NCBI RefSeq assembly: GCF_001625575.1
Contig: NZ_AUXV01000019.1
Location: 186,001-250,000 of the forward strand
Direction: 5' to 3'
Length of the DNA: 64,000 bases
Origin: Pseudoalteromonas luteoviolacea S2607
GTDB taxonomy: Bacteria > Pseudomonadota > Gammaproteobacteria > Enterobacterales > Alteromonadaceae
Shown: positions 21,219 to 29,553 of the stretch, piece after piece
Numbering within the stretch: the stretch's first letter is position 1
Layout: every line of letters starts with the position of its first letter
The notes under the pieces: model-generated
Told to the model about the DNA's origin: nothing
Seen by the model: the letters and a program-made list of their open reading frames with translations, nothing else
Databases searched by the model: none
Position numbers and translations under genes: made by a program

Positions 21219-21911
21219 CTATTGACCTGTGGGTTTATAAGTAACTTCAGGTGTTTCCATTGAGAATATCTCGCCATTATCCAGCTCAATTTTAATATAA
21301 AAGGTGATGTTGTTTGTTAATTGAGGCTCTTTATTGAGCACAAAGTCTAGGGCAAATCCGACATGTGCCATATCATTTTTACTATTTACTTCTATAAATT
21401 TGTTGACGTTAAAGTATGTTCTAACGTCATTATTGTAGGTATAAAATTGGTTGCCAATGCTGGTATTTGTAACAAGAAAGAATTCATTCAAACTACTACC
21501 TGAAGGGTACTCGTCATTAAAGTCATAAGCAGAAGTAATCGTAATAGATTTAATCGCCTCTTCAGTTTCTGGCGGCGCAGGAGATAGTGCATATGCTTTT
21601 TTTATCAATGAAAATAATTGAAAAGTAGAATTATGCGCTGTGATTTGTATAGACTCTGTTTGAGTATCAAGACCGATAATCACATCACGGTATGTTAATG
21701 GTGACCTGCCACTGTATACCTCCCCTCGCAAGAAACTATCGGCGTTTAAGCTGGTGGATTCTTTGCGTTGATAAATTTGGATATCAAACCCAAGAGTAAT
21801 GAAATTGGTTACAACCTTAGGGGGGTCCGGTAAGTCTGGGTCAGATGAGTCAGAGCCACAGGCAATTAACGTGGTTGCAAGAGTTAGTATACTGAATAAT
21901 TTATAATCCAC
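21219..21911 (-). CDS. Lipoprotein of unknown function
   Basis: 230 aa with lipobox LIACG (Cys near residue 18), followed by a short Asp/Ser/Pro linker (SDSSDPDLPDPP) and a beta-rich body. No known domain recognised. The aspartate after the lipidated cysteine is not at +2 (Gly), so outer-membrane retention is likely by the usual rule. Monocistronic between a terminator and a long upstream gap. Confidence 0.75.
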   Translation of the reverse strand: MDYKLFSILTLATTLIACGSDSSDPDLPDPPKVVTNFITLGFDIQIYQRKESTSLNADSFLRGEVYSGRSPLTYRDVIIGLDTQTESIQITAHNSTFQLFSLIKKAYALSPAPPETEEAIKSITITSAYDFNDEYPSGSSLNEFFLVTNTSIGNQFYTYNNDVRTYFNVNKFIEVNSKNDMAHVGFALDFVLNKEPQLTNNITFYIKIELDNGEIFSMETPEVTYKPTGQ

Positions 21912-22060
21912 CTTGTGATTTCCCTTTCACATTTCGCGTTAAACTTATCTTAATAGTTATAGCTTAGGGTACAACCAAATAAATGTTATTTAATGTTACC
22001 CAGTAGGGTGCGTGAAATGCACGCATGGAGAAAAATAAATACTCATGGGGTGAGTTTATC

Positions 22061-22093
22061 GCGTTGTTGAATAATCGACTTATTCAACAACGC
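22061..22093 (-). terminator. Inverted repeat after the RND efflux operon
   Basis: A 13-pair perfect stem GCGTTGTTGAATA/TATTCAACAACGC with a seven-base loop just beyond the permease stop. There is no T-run, so it may act as an mRNA-stabilising hairpin as much as a terminator. Confidence 0.55.
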
Positions 22094-22100
22094 GTATTAG

Positions 22101-25100
22101 TTATATTTGATTAGCAAACTGAGTTTCGGTTAATGCCTGCTCAGACTCCATTTCACCGCGGTGATCTTTGGCAAGCTTTTCATAAAGTAATGGCAATACA
22201 ATCAAGGTGAAAAACGTCCCAATCAACATACCGGCCACCAAAATGATACCGATGCTATTTCGCGCCTCGGCACCAGCACCTGTTACCAGCACGAGTGGGA
22301 AGTGCCCTAACACTGTTGCACCTGTCGTCATTAAAATTGGACGTAGACGCGTTGCTGCTGCGCCTTTGACCGCATCGAATTTGCTTTTACCTTCGAGCTG
22401 AAGGTGGTTCGCAAACTCAACAATCAAAATGCCATTTTTAGAGATCAAGCCAATCAGCGTGATGAGACCTATTTGGCTGTAAATATTCACGGTTGTTAGC
22501 GATAAAAATGGCAGCATTAATGCGCCTGCTAAAGCAAGCGGTGCGCAGCCAAGAAGTACAACGAGTGGATCTCTAAAGCTATTAAACTGAATGGCTAACA
22601 AGAAATAAACAACAATCATGGCGACTAACAAAACCCCAACCATGGTGTTACCTTCTTTACGGAGCTGTCTTGACTCACCCGCATAATCAATCGAGTAGTG
22701 GGCTGGCAGTATCTCCGCTGCAATTTGCTCTATATTACTCAACCCTTGTTCTTTGGTGATATGAGGCAGCACACCAGCAAGAATTCTAAACGAGTTTTGC
22801 TGATTAAATGAACCCAGTACACGCGGGCTCGTAAAGGCCTCTAAGGTAGCAAATGACGAGATGGGGACAAGCGCTCCTGCATCTGTCCTAATCTGCATGT
22901 CTAAGATACCTTCCGGATTGTATCGCTCTTCGTCGCCTACAATTGGAATAACGCGGTATGCTTTCCCTTCTTTATTAAAGTAATTCACAAAATTATTAGA
23001 CATCAATACGCTGAGCTGGTCGTTAACCTGCGCAAGGTTTAAGCCTAGATCGGCCACCAATTGACGATCAATTTTTAACTCAGCTTGTGGTAGGTCTATT
23101 TTTAGATCTGTGTTTACAAATAAGAAGTTACCGCTTTGACTAGCTTTTGCCATGATTTGATCTGCGTATAATTTCATGGTTTTAGCATCGTCGCTGGAGC
23201 GCAGCACGACTTCGACATCAAACTGACCTGCAGTTGGTAATGATGCCGGTAAGATAGGAAACAAGCTCAGACCTGTTACACTGCCCAGTCTTCCATACAA
23301 ATCAAACAGTAAGTTATGTACAGAGTTTTCGCGCTCTTCAAATGGCGCTAACTCCACGCCACCAAAACCAGCTGCGGCAGTGACGATTTGCCAAGTAAAC
23401 TGACCGCCCTCAGTTGCATTCATGACCCGTGCTGTGTCGTTCATTTTTTCAGAAGTGTAAGCCTGAGAAGACTCCGGAGGGGCCTCGATTACGACTTGAA
23501 TACTGCTTTGATCTTCAATGGGCGCCAACTCTTTTTGCGACAGTAAATAAAAAGGCACAGACAGCAAAGAGAAGGCAATGGCAACAAAGAAAATTTGCGG
23601 GCGTAACTTAAATAGAGCATCCAGCGTTTTGAAGTAAAAAGCCTGTAGCTTGTCAAAGTAACTGTTTACTTTACGTGTAAGTTTGCCCTCTTTGCCGCCC
23701 TCTGGATTCACATATGCACTCATGATGGGAGAAAGGGTAATCGCAACAAGGCCAGAAATTAACACCGCAATTGCCAATGTAAACGCGAACTCACGGAATA
23801 AAAACCCTGTCAGCCCAGTTAAAAAGCCGATAGGGGCATATACCGCCGCAAGTGTAAGCGTCATGGCAATCACAGGCACGAGTAGTTGGCGAGAGCTGAT
23901 CAGGGCTGCTTGAAGCCTTGGTTTGCCTTCTCTCATATGCCGAGCGACATTTTCGACCACAACGATGGCGTCATCGACCACTAATCCAACAGACAACACA
24001 ATGGCTAAAATGGTCAATAGATTCAGTGAAAAGCCCATCGCATAAATCACGGCAATAGCGCCAAGAATAGAAATTGGGATGGTAATAAGTGGTACCATAG
24101 CGGTTCTAAATGAGCCCATCATCGCCACAACCACAATGCCAACAAGGAGAACGGTTTCACCAAGTGTGGTAAAAATTTCTTTAATGGAATCACGCATGTA
24201 TAAAGTGCCATCGTAGCCGATAGAAATTTTCATGCCATTAGGTAAGATCTGGTTAATCTCATCCAGTTTGGTGTAAAGCGCGTCACCGATGTTAATTTCA
24301 TTTGCGCCGGGTAAGGCCCAAACGGCTAAGAACACCGTATCGTGATAATCAAGTCTAGCCGTGACCAAACCCTCGGCTTCGCCAATTTCGATATTAGCTA
24401 TCGCCCCTAGCTTGAGCTGAGTACCATCAACCTCTTTCACGACCAAATCTTCGAAGTCTGCCACACTTTTGAGGCTGGTATTTGCCATGATATCAATGCG
24501 CTGACGACTATTTTCACTGTATCCAATTGTCGCAATCGTGTTATTCGACTGAAGCGCATTAAAAACATCTGTGGCGCTTAAATCGTAAACAGCGAGTTTG
24601 TCGCTATCGAGCCAAACTCTCATTGCAGGGTTTCTGCCTCCTTCAAGCGTTACTTTTTGTACACCAGAAATATCAGACATTGAGGGAACAATATTACGTG
24701 TTAAGTAATCACTTACTTCATTACGAGGCAGTCCAGTTGATTCGACATCGAGATAAAATACGGCATATGGACTATCTGCTCGGACAATTTCAATCGCTGG
24801 ATCTTCAGCCCCTGTAGGTAGTTCAAACTTGATTTGATTTAACCGGGTTGTTAATTCAGCCAACGCATCGGTTGTATTGTGGTTAAGGTCTAACCAAGCG
24901 GTCACCTTACTAAGTCCAGAAGTTGTGACTGAGTCTACATAATCAACACCTGGTACAGTCGACGCAACGCGCTCAATCGGCTCTGTCACGTAACCTTTTA
25001 CCACGTCGGCGGCAGCGCCAGTATAAACGGTATTGATCACCAAAGAGGCACTTTCAATTTTTGGATATTGCTGCACAGAAATCTGTTTTGCGGCATTTAG

Positions 25101-25199
25101 GCCTGCCAAAATAATCAGTAAAGACAGTACAATAGCAAGCACCGGTCGATTGACAAATATGTCCATCACAGATGGTTTGTTTTCATGTAAAGCACTCAT
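22101..25199 (-). CDS. RND efflux pump permease (AcrB/MexB superfamily)
   Basis: 1032 aa, the normal length for a hydrophobe/amphiphile efflux RND permease. The first membrane segment begins FVNRPVLAIVLSLLIILAG. The proton-relay pair sits in GLVVDDAIVVVENV (Asp409-Asp410, matching AcrB D407/D408). TM segments are grouped as 1, 2-6, 7 and 8-12 around two large periplasmic loops. It exports antibiotics, dyes or metabolites using the proton gradient. The start overlaps the stop of the upstream adaptor gene in TAATG. No outer-membrane TolC-type gene is adjacent, so a genomic TolC must complete the pump. Confidence 0.95.
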   Translation of the reverse strand: MSALHENKPSVMDIFVNRPVLAIVLSLLIILAGLNAAKQISVQQYPKIESASLVINTVYTGAAADVVKGYVTEPIERVASTVPGVDYVDSVTTSGLSKVTAWLDLNHNTTDALAELTTRLNQIKFELPTGAEDPAIEIVRADSPYAVFYLDVESTGLPRNEVSDYLTRNIVPSMSDISGVQKVTLEGGRNPAMRVWLDSDKLAVYDLSATDVFNALQSNNTIATIGYSENSRQRIDIMANTSLKSVADFEDLVVKEVDGTQLKLGAIANIEIGEAEGLVTARLDYHDTVFLAVWALPGANEINIGDALYTKLDEINQILPNGMKISIGYDGTLYMRDSIKEIFTTLGETVLLVGIVVVAMMGSFRTAMVPLITIPISILGAIAVIYAMGFSLNLLTILAIVLSVGLVVDDAIVVVENVARHMREGKPRLQAALISSRQLLVPVIAMTLTLAAVYAPIGFLTGLTGFLFREFAFTLAIAVLISGLVAITLSPIMSAYVNPEGGKEGKLTRKVNSYFDKLQAFYFKTLDALFKLRPQIFFVAIAFSLLSVPFYLLSQKELAPIEDQSSIQVVIEAPPESSQAYTSEKMNDTARVMNATEGGQFTWQIVTAAAGFGGVELAPFEERENSVHNLLFDLYGRLGSVTGLSLFPILPASLPTAGQFDVEVVLRSSDDAKTMKLYADQIMAKASQSGNFLFVNTDLKIDLPQAELKIDRQLVADLGLNLAQVNDQLSVLMSNNFVNYFNKEGKAYRVIPIVGDEERYNPEGILDMQIRTDAGALVPISSFATLEAFTSPRVLGSFNQQNSFRILAGVLPHITKEQGLSNIEQIAAEILPAHYSIDYAGESRQLRKEGNTMVGVLLVAMIVVYFLLAIQFNSFRDPLVVLLGCAPLALAGALMLPFLSLTTVNIYSQIGLITLIGLISKNGILIVEFANHLQLEGKSKFDAVKGAAATRLRPILMTTGATVLGHFPLVLVTGAGAEARNSIGIILVAGMLIGTFFTLIVLPLLYEKLAKDHRGEMESEQALTETQFANQI

Positions 25200-26305
25200 T
25201 ACTGCGCTCCGCTTTGATCTTCACTTGATGCTGTTTGATCTATGTATACCAACAGGTTTTCTTTAAGCTTAAATGCACCTTCGCTGGCGATAAACTCACC
25301 ACCATTTAGGCCTGACAAGACAATTTGATTGTCTTTGACTTTGTCGCCTAACGTCACTTTTACAGGCTTGGCGCGCCAGTTTTGCTCGTCATCCTTTTCT
25401 AAAACGTACACAAATTCACCAAAATGACTACGCGTAATAGCGTTGGTAGGCACACTGACCGCGTTCATATGGGCTGTGGGAACCTCTACCGTTGCCATTT
25501 GATTGTGACCATATTTGTTGTTCGGGTTTGGTAATAGGGCACGATAGCTTTGCTGTCTAGAGGTTGCATCTAGGCTAGGGGTTTTTGCGATTACGGTGGC
25601 AAAGCGCACTGTGCTCTTGGTGGCTTCTATAAAAGTGACATTTACTTTGCTACCAATACTCGGCTGTGTAAGGGTTTGCGGGATTTGAAAGTCAATCCAA
25701 ATTGCATCATCTACGCCAACCAGTGAAGTAATAGCGGTATTCACATCGATAAACTGACCACTTTGGTACTGGTCTAAACCTGTTTGTCCTGTGAATGGTG
25801 CCAGAATAGTCTTTTTAGCGATTAATGCCTGTAAATTCTGCACGTCAGCTTCACCGACAGCGACATCAGCCTCTGCTTTATCTACTTCGTCAGGGCTGAT
25901 GCGTTTTTGAGCGAGGAGTTTGACCACTCTTTCGTAAGTTGACTTAGCAAGTTTAACGCGTGCTTTGGCTGCACGTAAATTGGCCTCGTCAATACTGGTA
26001 TCCAGCTTAAGTAAAACCTGCTCCGCTTGCACAATCTCACCAGGTTTAAAGCCGACATAAGTAATGAGGCCCGAGTATTCGTTACGTACAGTAATCGTTT
26101 GTCTCGCTTGGAGTTGGCCAACCACTTTTACATACTGGGTATGTTGCACTTCTTGTACATAGGTACTTTTTACCGTTGCAGACGGCTCAGGAAAAGATTC
26201 GCCGAATGCAATTGCAGCCTGCACCTGTTGAAATTTAATAAATCCTAGGCCAGCTATTACTGTTAGGACGATGAATATGGCACTTAGCCATCTTTTAATG
26301 TTCAT
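25199..26305 (-). CDS. RND efflux periplasmic adaptor (membrane fusion protein)
   Basis: 368 aa. An N-terminal membrane anchor or signal (residues about 8-30) is followed by a barrel-sandwich/lipoyl half (VRNEYSGLITYVGFKPGEIV), a short helical hairpin (residues about 105-150), the second lipoyl half (ILAPFTGQTGLDQYQSGQFI) and a beta-barrel/membrane-proximal domain. It bridges the permease to an outer-membrane channel. The gene lies 17 bases after the TetR gene and one base overlaps the permease gene, so all three form one transcript. Confidence 0.93.
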   Translation of the reverse strand: MNIKRWLSAIFIVLTVIAGLGFIKFQQVQAAIAFGESFPEPSATVKSTYVQEVQHTQYVKVVGQLQARQTITVRNEYSGLITYVGFKPGEIVQAEQVLLKLDTSIDEANLRAAKARVKLAKSTYERVVKLLAQKRISPDEVDKAEADVAVGEADVQNLQALIAKKTILAPFTGQTGLDQYQSGQFIDVNTAITSLVGVDDAIWIDFQIPQTLTQPSIGSKVNVTFIEATKSTVRFATVIAKTPSLDATSRQQSYRALLPNPNNKYGHNQMATVEVPTAHMNAVSVPTNAITRSHFGEFVYVLEKDDEQNWRAKPVKVTLGDKVKDNQIVLSGLNGGEFIASEGAFKLKENLLVYIDQTASSEDQSGAQ

Positions 26306-26322
26306 AAGGCCTCCTAATTTGA

Positions 26323-27048
26323 TTAGCGCAGGTTGAGCGCGATAAGTTGTTGCTCAATCTGTATGAGCGAATCACTGGTTAATGGCTTTTGCCAAGGGTA
26401 GCTGTTTAACAGGCGTACCGAACTTCGAATAATAGGGTGGTCGAGTTCAAGAGGCTGTTGTAGGGAATCTGTTCCTTCGACAATTTGTTTCGTTTGTTGA
26501 ACACGCTGAACTTGTTCATACCCAACGGTCATTGCCCACCCACTAATTATGATCTCATCAATAACTTGGGCAAGGTTAGGCACATCTTTTAATTCTCCAG
26601 AGTTGATACCATCCGTTAGCGCGAGTTTAAAAGAGCTCTCGCAGCGGCTGCTTGCTTCAATGATTTTAGTTGTCCAATAGGAAGAACCTTTGCGGATCAC
26701 CGCTTCATTTGTTGCATAGGTTTGCAACTCATAATCAAATTCAAAACATTGCAGTTTTTGTGGAGAAATAAGGCTGATAGCGAGAATTTTTTCAGGTGTA
26801 CTAATAGGTAAGGCTAAAACTTGATCAAAAATCTTAGAGACATGTACAAATGATTGATAGGCAAGTGCGAGCACAATGTCCTCTTTACTTTGCACAAATT
26901 TATACACAGAGCCCATTGATAGCCCCGCCACGCGAGCTATTTTAGCCATGGTAAAGTCAGTCACTGAAGACTCGTTGATACATTGTTCAGCAGCATGAAG
27001 GATCATTTGCTGTTGAGTTTGTTGATCATATTTTGGTGCCGGTGCCAT
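26323..27048 (-). CDS. TetR family repressor of the RND operon
   Basis: 241 aa. The N-terminal helix-turn-helix reads FTMAKIARVAGLSMGSVYKF at residues about 40-60, followed by KEDIVLALA, classic for TetR. The larger C-terminal half would bind an inducing ligand. It is the first gene of the efflux operon, and a strong palindromic site lies 30-55 bases before its start, so autoregulation together with the pump genes is likely. Confidence 0.92.
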   Translation of the reverse strand: MAPAPKYDQQTQQQMILHAAEQCINESSVTDFTMAKIARVAGLSMGSVYKFVQSKEDIVLALAYQSFVHVSKIFDQVLALPISTPEKILAISLISPQKLQCFEFDYELQTYATNEAVIRKGSSYWTTKIIEASSRCESSFKLALTDGINSGELKDVPNLAQVIDEIIISGWAMTVGYEQVQRVQQTKQIVEGTDSLQQPLELDHPIIRSSVRLLNSYPWQKPLTSDSLIQIEQQLIALNLR

Positions 27049-27079
27049 ATTAATTCTCGTATTTAATGCTTCTTGAATT

Positions 27080-27102
27080 ACATTCGAATGATATTCGAAT
27101 GT
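27080..27102. promoter_or_regulatory. Double-palindrome operator before the TetR-RND operon
   Basis: Two copies of the self-palindromic ATTCGAAT (27082-27089 and 27093-27100) sit inside a larger inverted repeat with ten-base arms ACATTCGAAT/ATTCGAATGT. The position just ahead of tetR is typical of an autoregulatory TetR operator, perhaps binding two dimers. Confidence 0.75.
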
Positions 27103-27273
27103 CGTTATTGTAGTAGGAAATGCAGTGTTGTCAACAAGCTTTGTGAGTGATAGCGGGTGATTTTTACACGTTTCGCATTGCTTTTAGCATGATTTATTAA
27201 TCAAAAAGTATTGTTTTAGATTGAATTTTGTTCTATTTTATTCGTGCATTTACAATAAATAAGGAAAATAACA

Positions 27274-27501
27274 ATGAAGTTAAATAAAAAGCACCTAAAA
27301 AAACTAACTCACGAAAATGCATTGTCAAAACAGCAAACCCCTAACATTGCAGGTGGTGTTGGTAAATTTACTTATGGTGGATGTACCGCAACTGCGGGAG
27401 ATTGCGCGCCAAATACTTATAATGATGGAACATGTCCTAGTCATAGTCCTGAGTTAACGGGATGTGCGTGTCCAACAACGTCGCCTATTATTTGTTTCTA
27501 A
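27274..27501 (+). CDS. RiPP/bacteriocin-like precursor peptide
   Basis: 75 aa. A lysine-rich leader begins MKLNKKHLKKL and ends in the motif TPNIAGG at residues 22-28 or so, a double-glycine-type cleavage site. The core that follows is rich in Gly, Thr, Ser and Pro and holds six cysteines, ending IICF. This leader type (MKLNKK...TPNIAGG) recurs in small Pseudoalteromonas peptides that annotation pipelines label class I lanthipeptides; that is from memory. No cyclase, dehydratase or C39 transporter lies in the window, so it is an orphan. ATAAGGA precedes the start. A stable hairpin follows. Confidence 0.7.
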   Translation: MKLNKKHLKKLTHENALSKQQTPNIAGGVGKFTYGGCTATAGDCAPNTYNDGTCPSHSPELTGCACPTTSPIICF

Positions 27502-27517
27502 TTCTTATACAGCCTTG

Positions 27518-27540
27518 CGCCAAGCGATTTTTGCTTGGCG
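27518..27540 (+). terminator. Hairpin after the RiPP-like gene
   Basis: CGCCAAGC, loop GATTTTT, GCTTGGCG: perfect eight-pair stem 17 bases after the stop. The T-run is in the loop rather than after the stem, so termination may be partial. Confidence 0.55.
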
Positions 27541-27672
27541 TAACAACAAATATCTTCAATTCAAGTCACCCCTATTTATGCTCTCGTGCGTTTTGATATA
27601 TATTGAACAAGCTAAATGCTGCTTCTAAGCGATTACCCTTTAGATCAAACATCGACAATTAAAAGGAACAAT

Positions 27673-28362
27673 ATGTTCAAAAAACATGCTTTAATCGGCG
27701 CTTTAACCTTACTTTTGGTTGCTTGCCAAACCACACAAAAGGCAAGTCGACCAGCCAACGCCAGTGACTACGAAAATGATTTAAAAGCACCTAAAATTGC
27801 GGGTGAGCTGCTACTGGTGGATAGGAAAGTGTTTGATCAACCTGAATACGGTATGTCTTTAAAGTACGTAGATGAAAGCTTTCCTGAAGACTTTGTAACC
27901 GTTTATATATATCCAATCGCAAAAACCAATTGGAGCGATACAGAAAAAGTGGTCGCTGAAGAGTTGCAATTCGTGATGGATGAGGTTGAAGCGGCAAAAA
28001 AACTTGGTAAATATCAGGATGTACAGCCAGCAACGATGCAAATGGTACAATTTGAAACTCAGGGTAAACAATTTTTAGGAAAGCAGGCTCAGTTTGTAAT
28101 GCAAACCCATGATGGAGCAGAGTATCATTCTGAGGCGTATGTCTTTATTGCAGAAGACAAATACATCAAATTTAGGCTGAGTTTTCCAAAGCATACTGCC
28201 AGAGAAAACACGGGTATTGATATTGTGAAGTCAATATTACCTGAGATTGAAGTGCCGAAAGAGTCCGAATATATGTACGCCTTGCGCGAATCGCACAGAA
28301 AAGAAATGATTCAGAAATTAATGAAGCTTTTAATGGATAATGCAAAATCTGACCAAAGCTAG
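27673..28362 (+). CDS. Lipoprotein of unknown function
   Basis: About 229 aa from 27673, where AAAAGGAAC lies ahead of the ATG and the product opens with a lipoprotein signal (lipobox LLVAC). An in-frame start 57 bases upstream is rejected because it buries the signal. The body is charged and mixed alpha/beta; no family recognised. The C-terminus is strongly helical and basic (HRKEMIQKLMKLLMDNAK). Confidence 0.72.
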   Translation: MFKKHALIGALTLLLVACQTTQKASRPANASDYENDLKAPKIAGELLLVDRKVFDQPEYGMSLKYVDESFPEDFVTVYIYPIAKTNWSDTEKVVAEELQFVMDEVEAAKKLGKYQDVQPATMQMVQFETQGKQFLGKQAQFVMQTHDGAEYHSEAYVFIAEDKYIKFRLSFPKHTARENTGIDIVKSILPEIEVPKESEYMYALRESHRKEMIQKLMKLLMDNAKSDQS

Positions 28363-28430
28363 CGCATTGGATTAAATAATTTATGGTGGGGAACGTACTA
28401 CATATATGAAAGAAAAATAGGTATGTAGTA

Positions 28431-29225
28431 ATGGCAGTAGGTAATTATAGAAAAACACACGTACTCACCAGTGAACTTGTAACGCCAAACTTAAAAAGAG
28501 TTGTTCTTGGTGGTGCTGATCTTACAAGCTTTCCGTCGGGGTATGAAAGTGGCTACGTAAAGCTCCTTTTTACTAAACAAGGCAGCGCACTCAAAGAAGA
28601 AGAGGCGTTTGAACAGCTGAGTAAAAAGAACATAATGATGCGTACGTATACGGTAAGAATGTTTGATAAAGCAACTGCTACCCTGACTATCGATTTTGCG
28701 CTCCATACTTCAAAAGAGGGAATGTCTCCTGCGTCTGATTGGGCGAAAAAGGCTACCGCTGGAGATGAAATCATCATTGGGGGGCCAGGCTCGACTAAGC
28801 TTGCTGACCCTGATGCCAACTGGTATTTGTTCATCGGAGATATGACTGCATTGCCAGCGATTAGCTGTAATTTAGAGCGCTTACCCTCAACGGCTCAAGG
28901 TACAGCAATAATAGAAGTTACCAGCGAAGCTGATATTCATATACTGAATAAGCCTGACAATATACAGGTATTATGGCTTGTAAATCCGACCCCAGGCCAA
29001 AATAGTTCGCTCGTAGCAGCTGTAAAGGCGTTAGATTGGTTGACTGAGAAACCGTATGTTTGGTGTGCTTGTGAATTCGAAACCATGCGCACTATCCGCC
29101 GGTTTTTAAAAAGGGAAAAACAGCTAGAAAAACAAGATATGTATATTAGTAGCTATTGGAAATACGGCCGTACTGAGGATCAACATAAAGTTGATAAAAG
29201 AGTGGATGCCGAACTTGACGGGTAG
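28431..29225 (+). CDS. Siderophore-interacting protein (FAD-dependent ferric-chelate reductase, ViuB/SIP family)
   Basis: 264 aa, cytoplasmic. The FAD-binding motif RTYTVR is at about residue 72, followed by IDFALHTSKEGMSPASDWA and GDEIIIGGPGSTK, all standard for SIP proteins. The C-terminal half holds the NAD(P)H region with LFIGDMTALPAI and a terminal YWKYGRTEDQHK segment. The enzyme releases iron by reducing imported ferric siderophore. No siderophore transport gene is adjacent. Confidence 0.93.
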   Translation: MAVGNYRKTHVLTSELVTPNLKRVVLGGADLTSFPSGYESGYVKLLFTKQGSALKEEEAFEQLSKKNIMMRTYTVRMFDKATATLTIDFALHTSKEGMSPASDWAKKATAGDEIIIGGPGSTKLADPDANWYLFIGDMTALPAISCNLERLPSTAQGTAIIEVTSEADIHILNKPDNIQVLWLVNPTPGQNSSLVAAVKALDWLTEKPYVWCACEFETMRTIRRFLKREKQLEKQDMYISSYWKYGRTEDQHKVDKRVDAELDG

Positions 29226-29553
29226 CTAATCCCTTTACAGCCACACCTATTTACGGGCTCAAATTTGGGGTGGCTGCCATCGGTAACTTTAAAATACCGC
29301 CTCTACTTGTTATTCATAAAACCCCAAAATGTAAATAACTTGATTTTTTTGGGGCGTTTTAATTGGTTTAAATAGCAAGTATCTGTAGTGAGACTCAATT
29401 TATATTGACGACATTAACTTAAATTTAAACGTATTCGTTCGGACCTAGAGAGCGGGCACTTTTTATGTTTTAAATTGGTTGTTTTTTTTGGCGTCTTAAT
29501 CCTGTACCATTCTGTTGTCTTTTTGCGTCTAATTTATAGCCAGGAAATAATAA
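29226..29553. other. Intergenic stretch before the RHS gene
   Basis: Contains a hairpin CAGCCAC (29238) pairing with GTGGCTG (29270) shortly after the reductase stop, a possible terminator. The remainder is AT-rich and probably holds the RHS promoter. Confidence 0.45.

Noticed and set aside
25033..25266. Plus-strand frames antisense to the RND operon
   Set aside because: They are shadows of the strongly conserved permease and adaptor genes.
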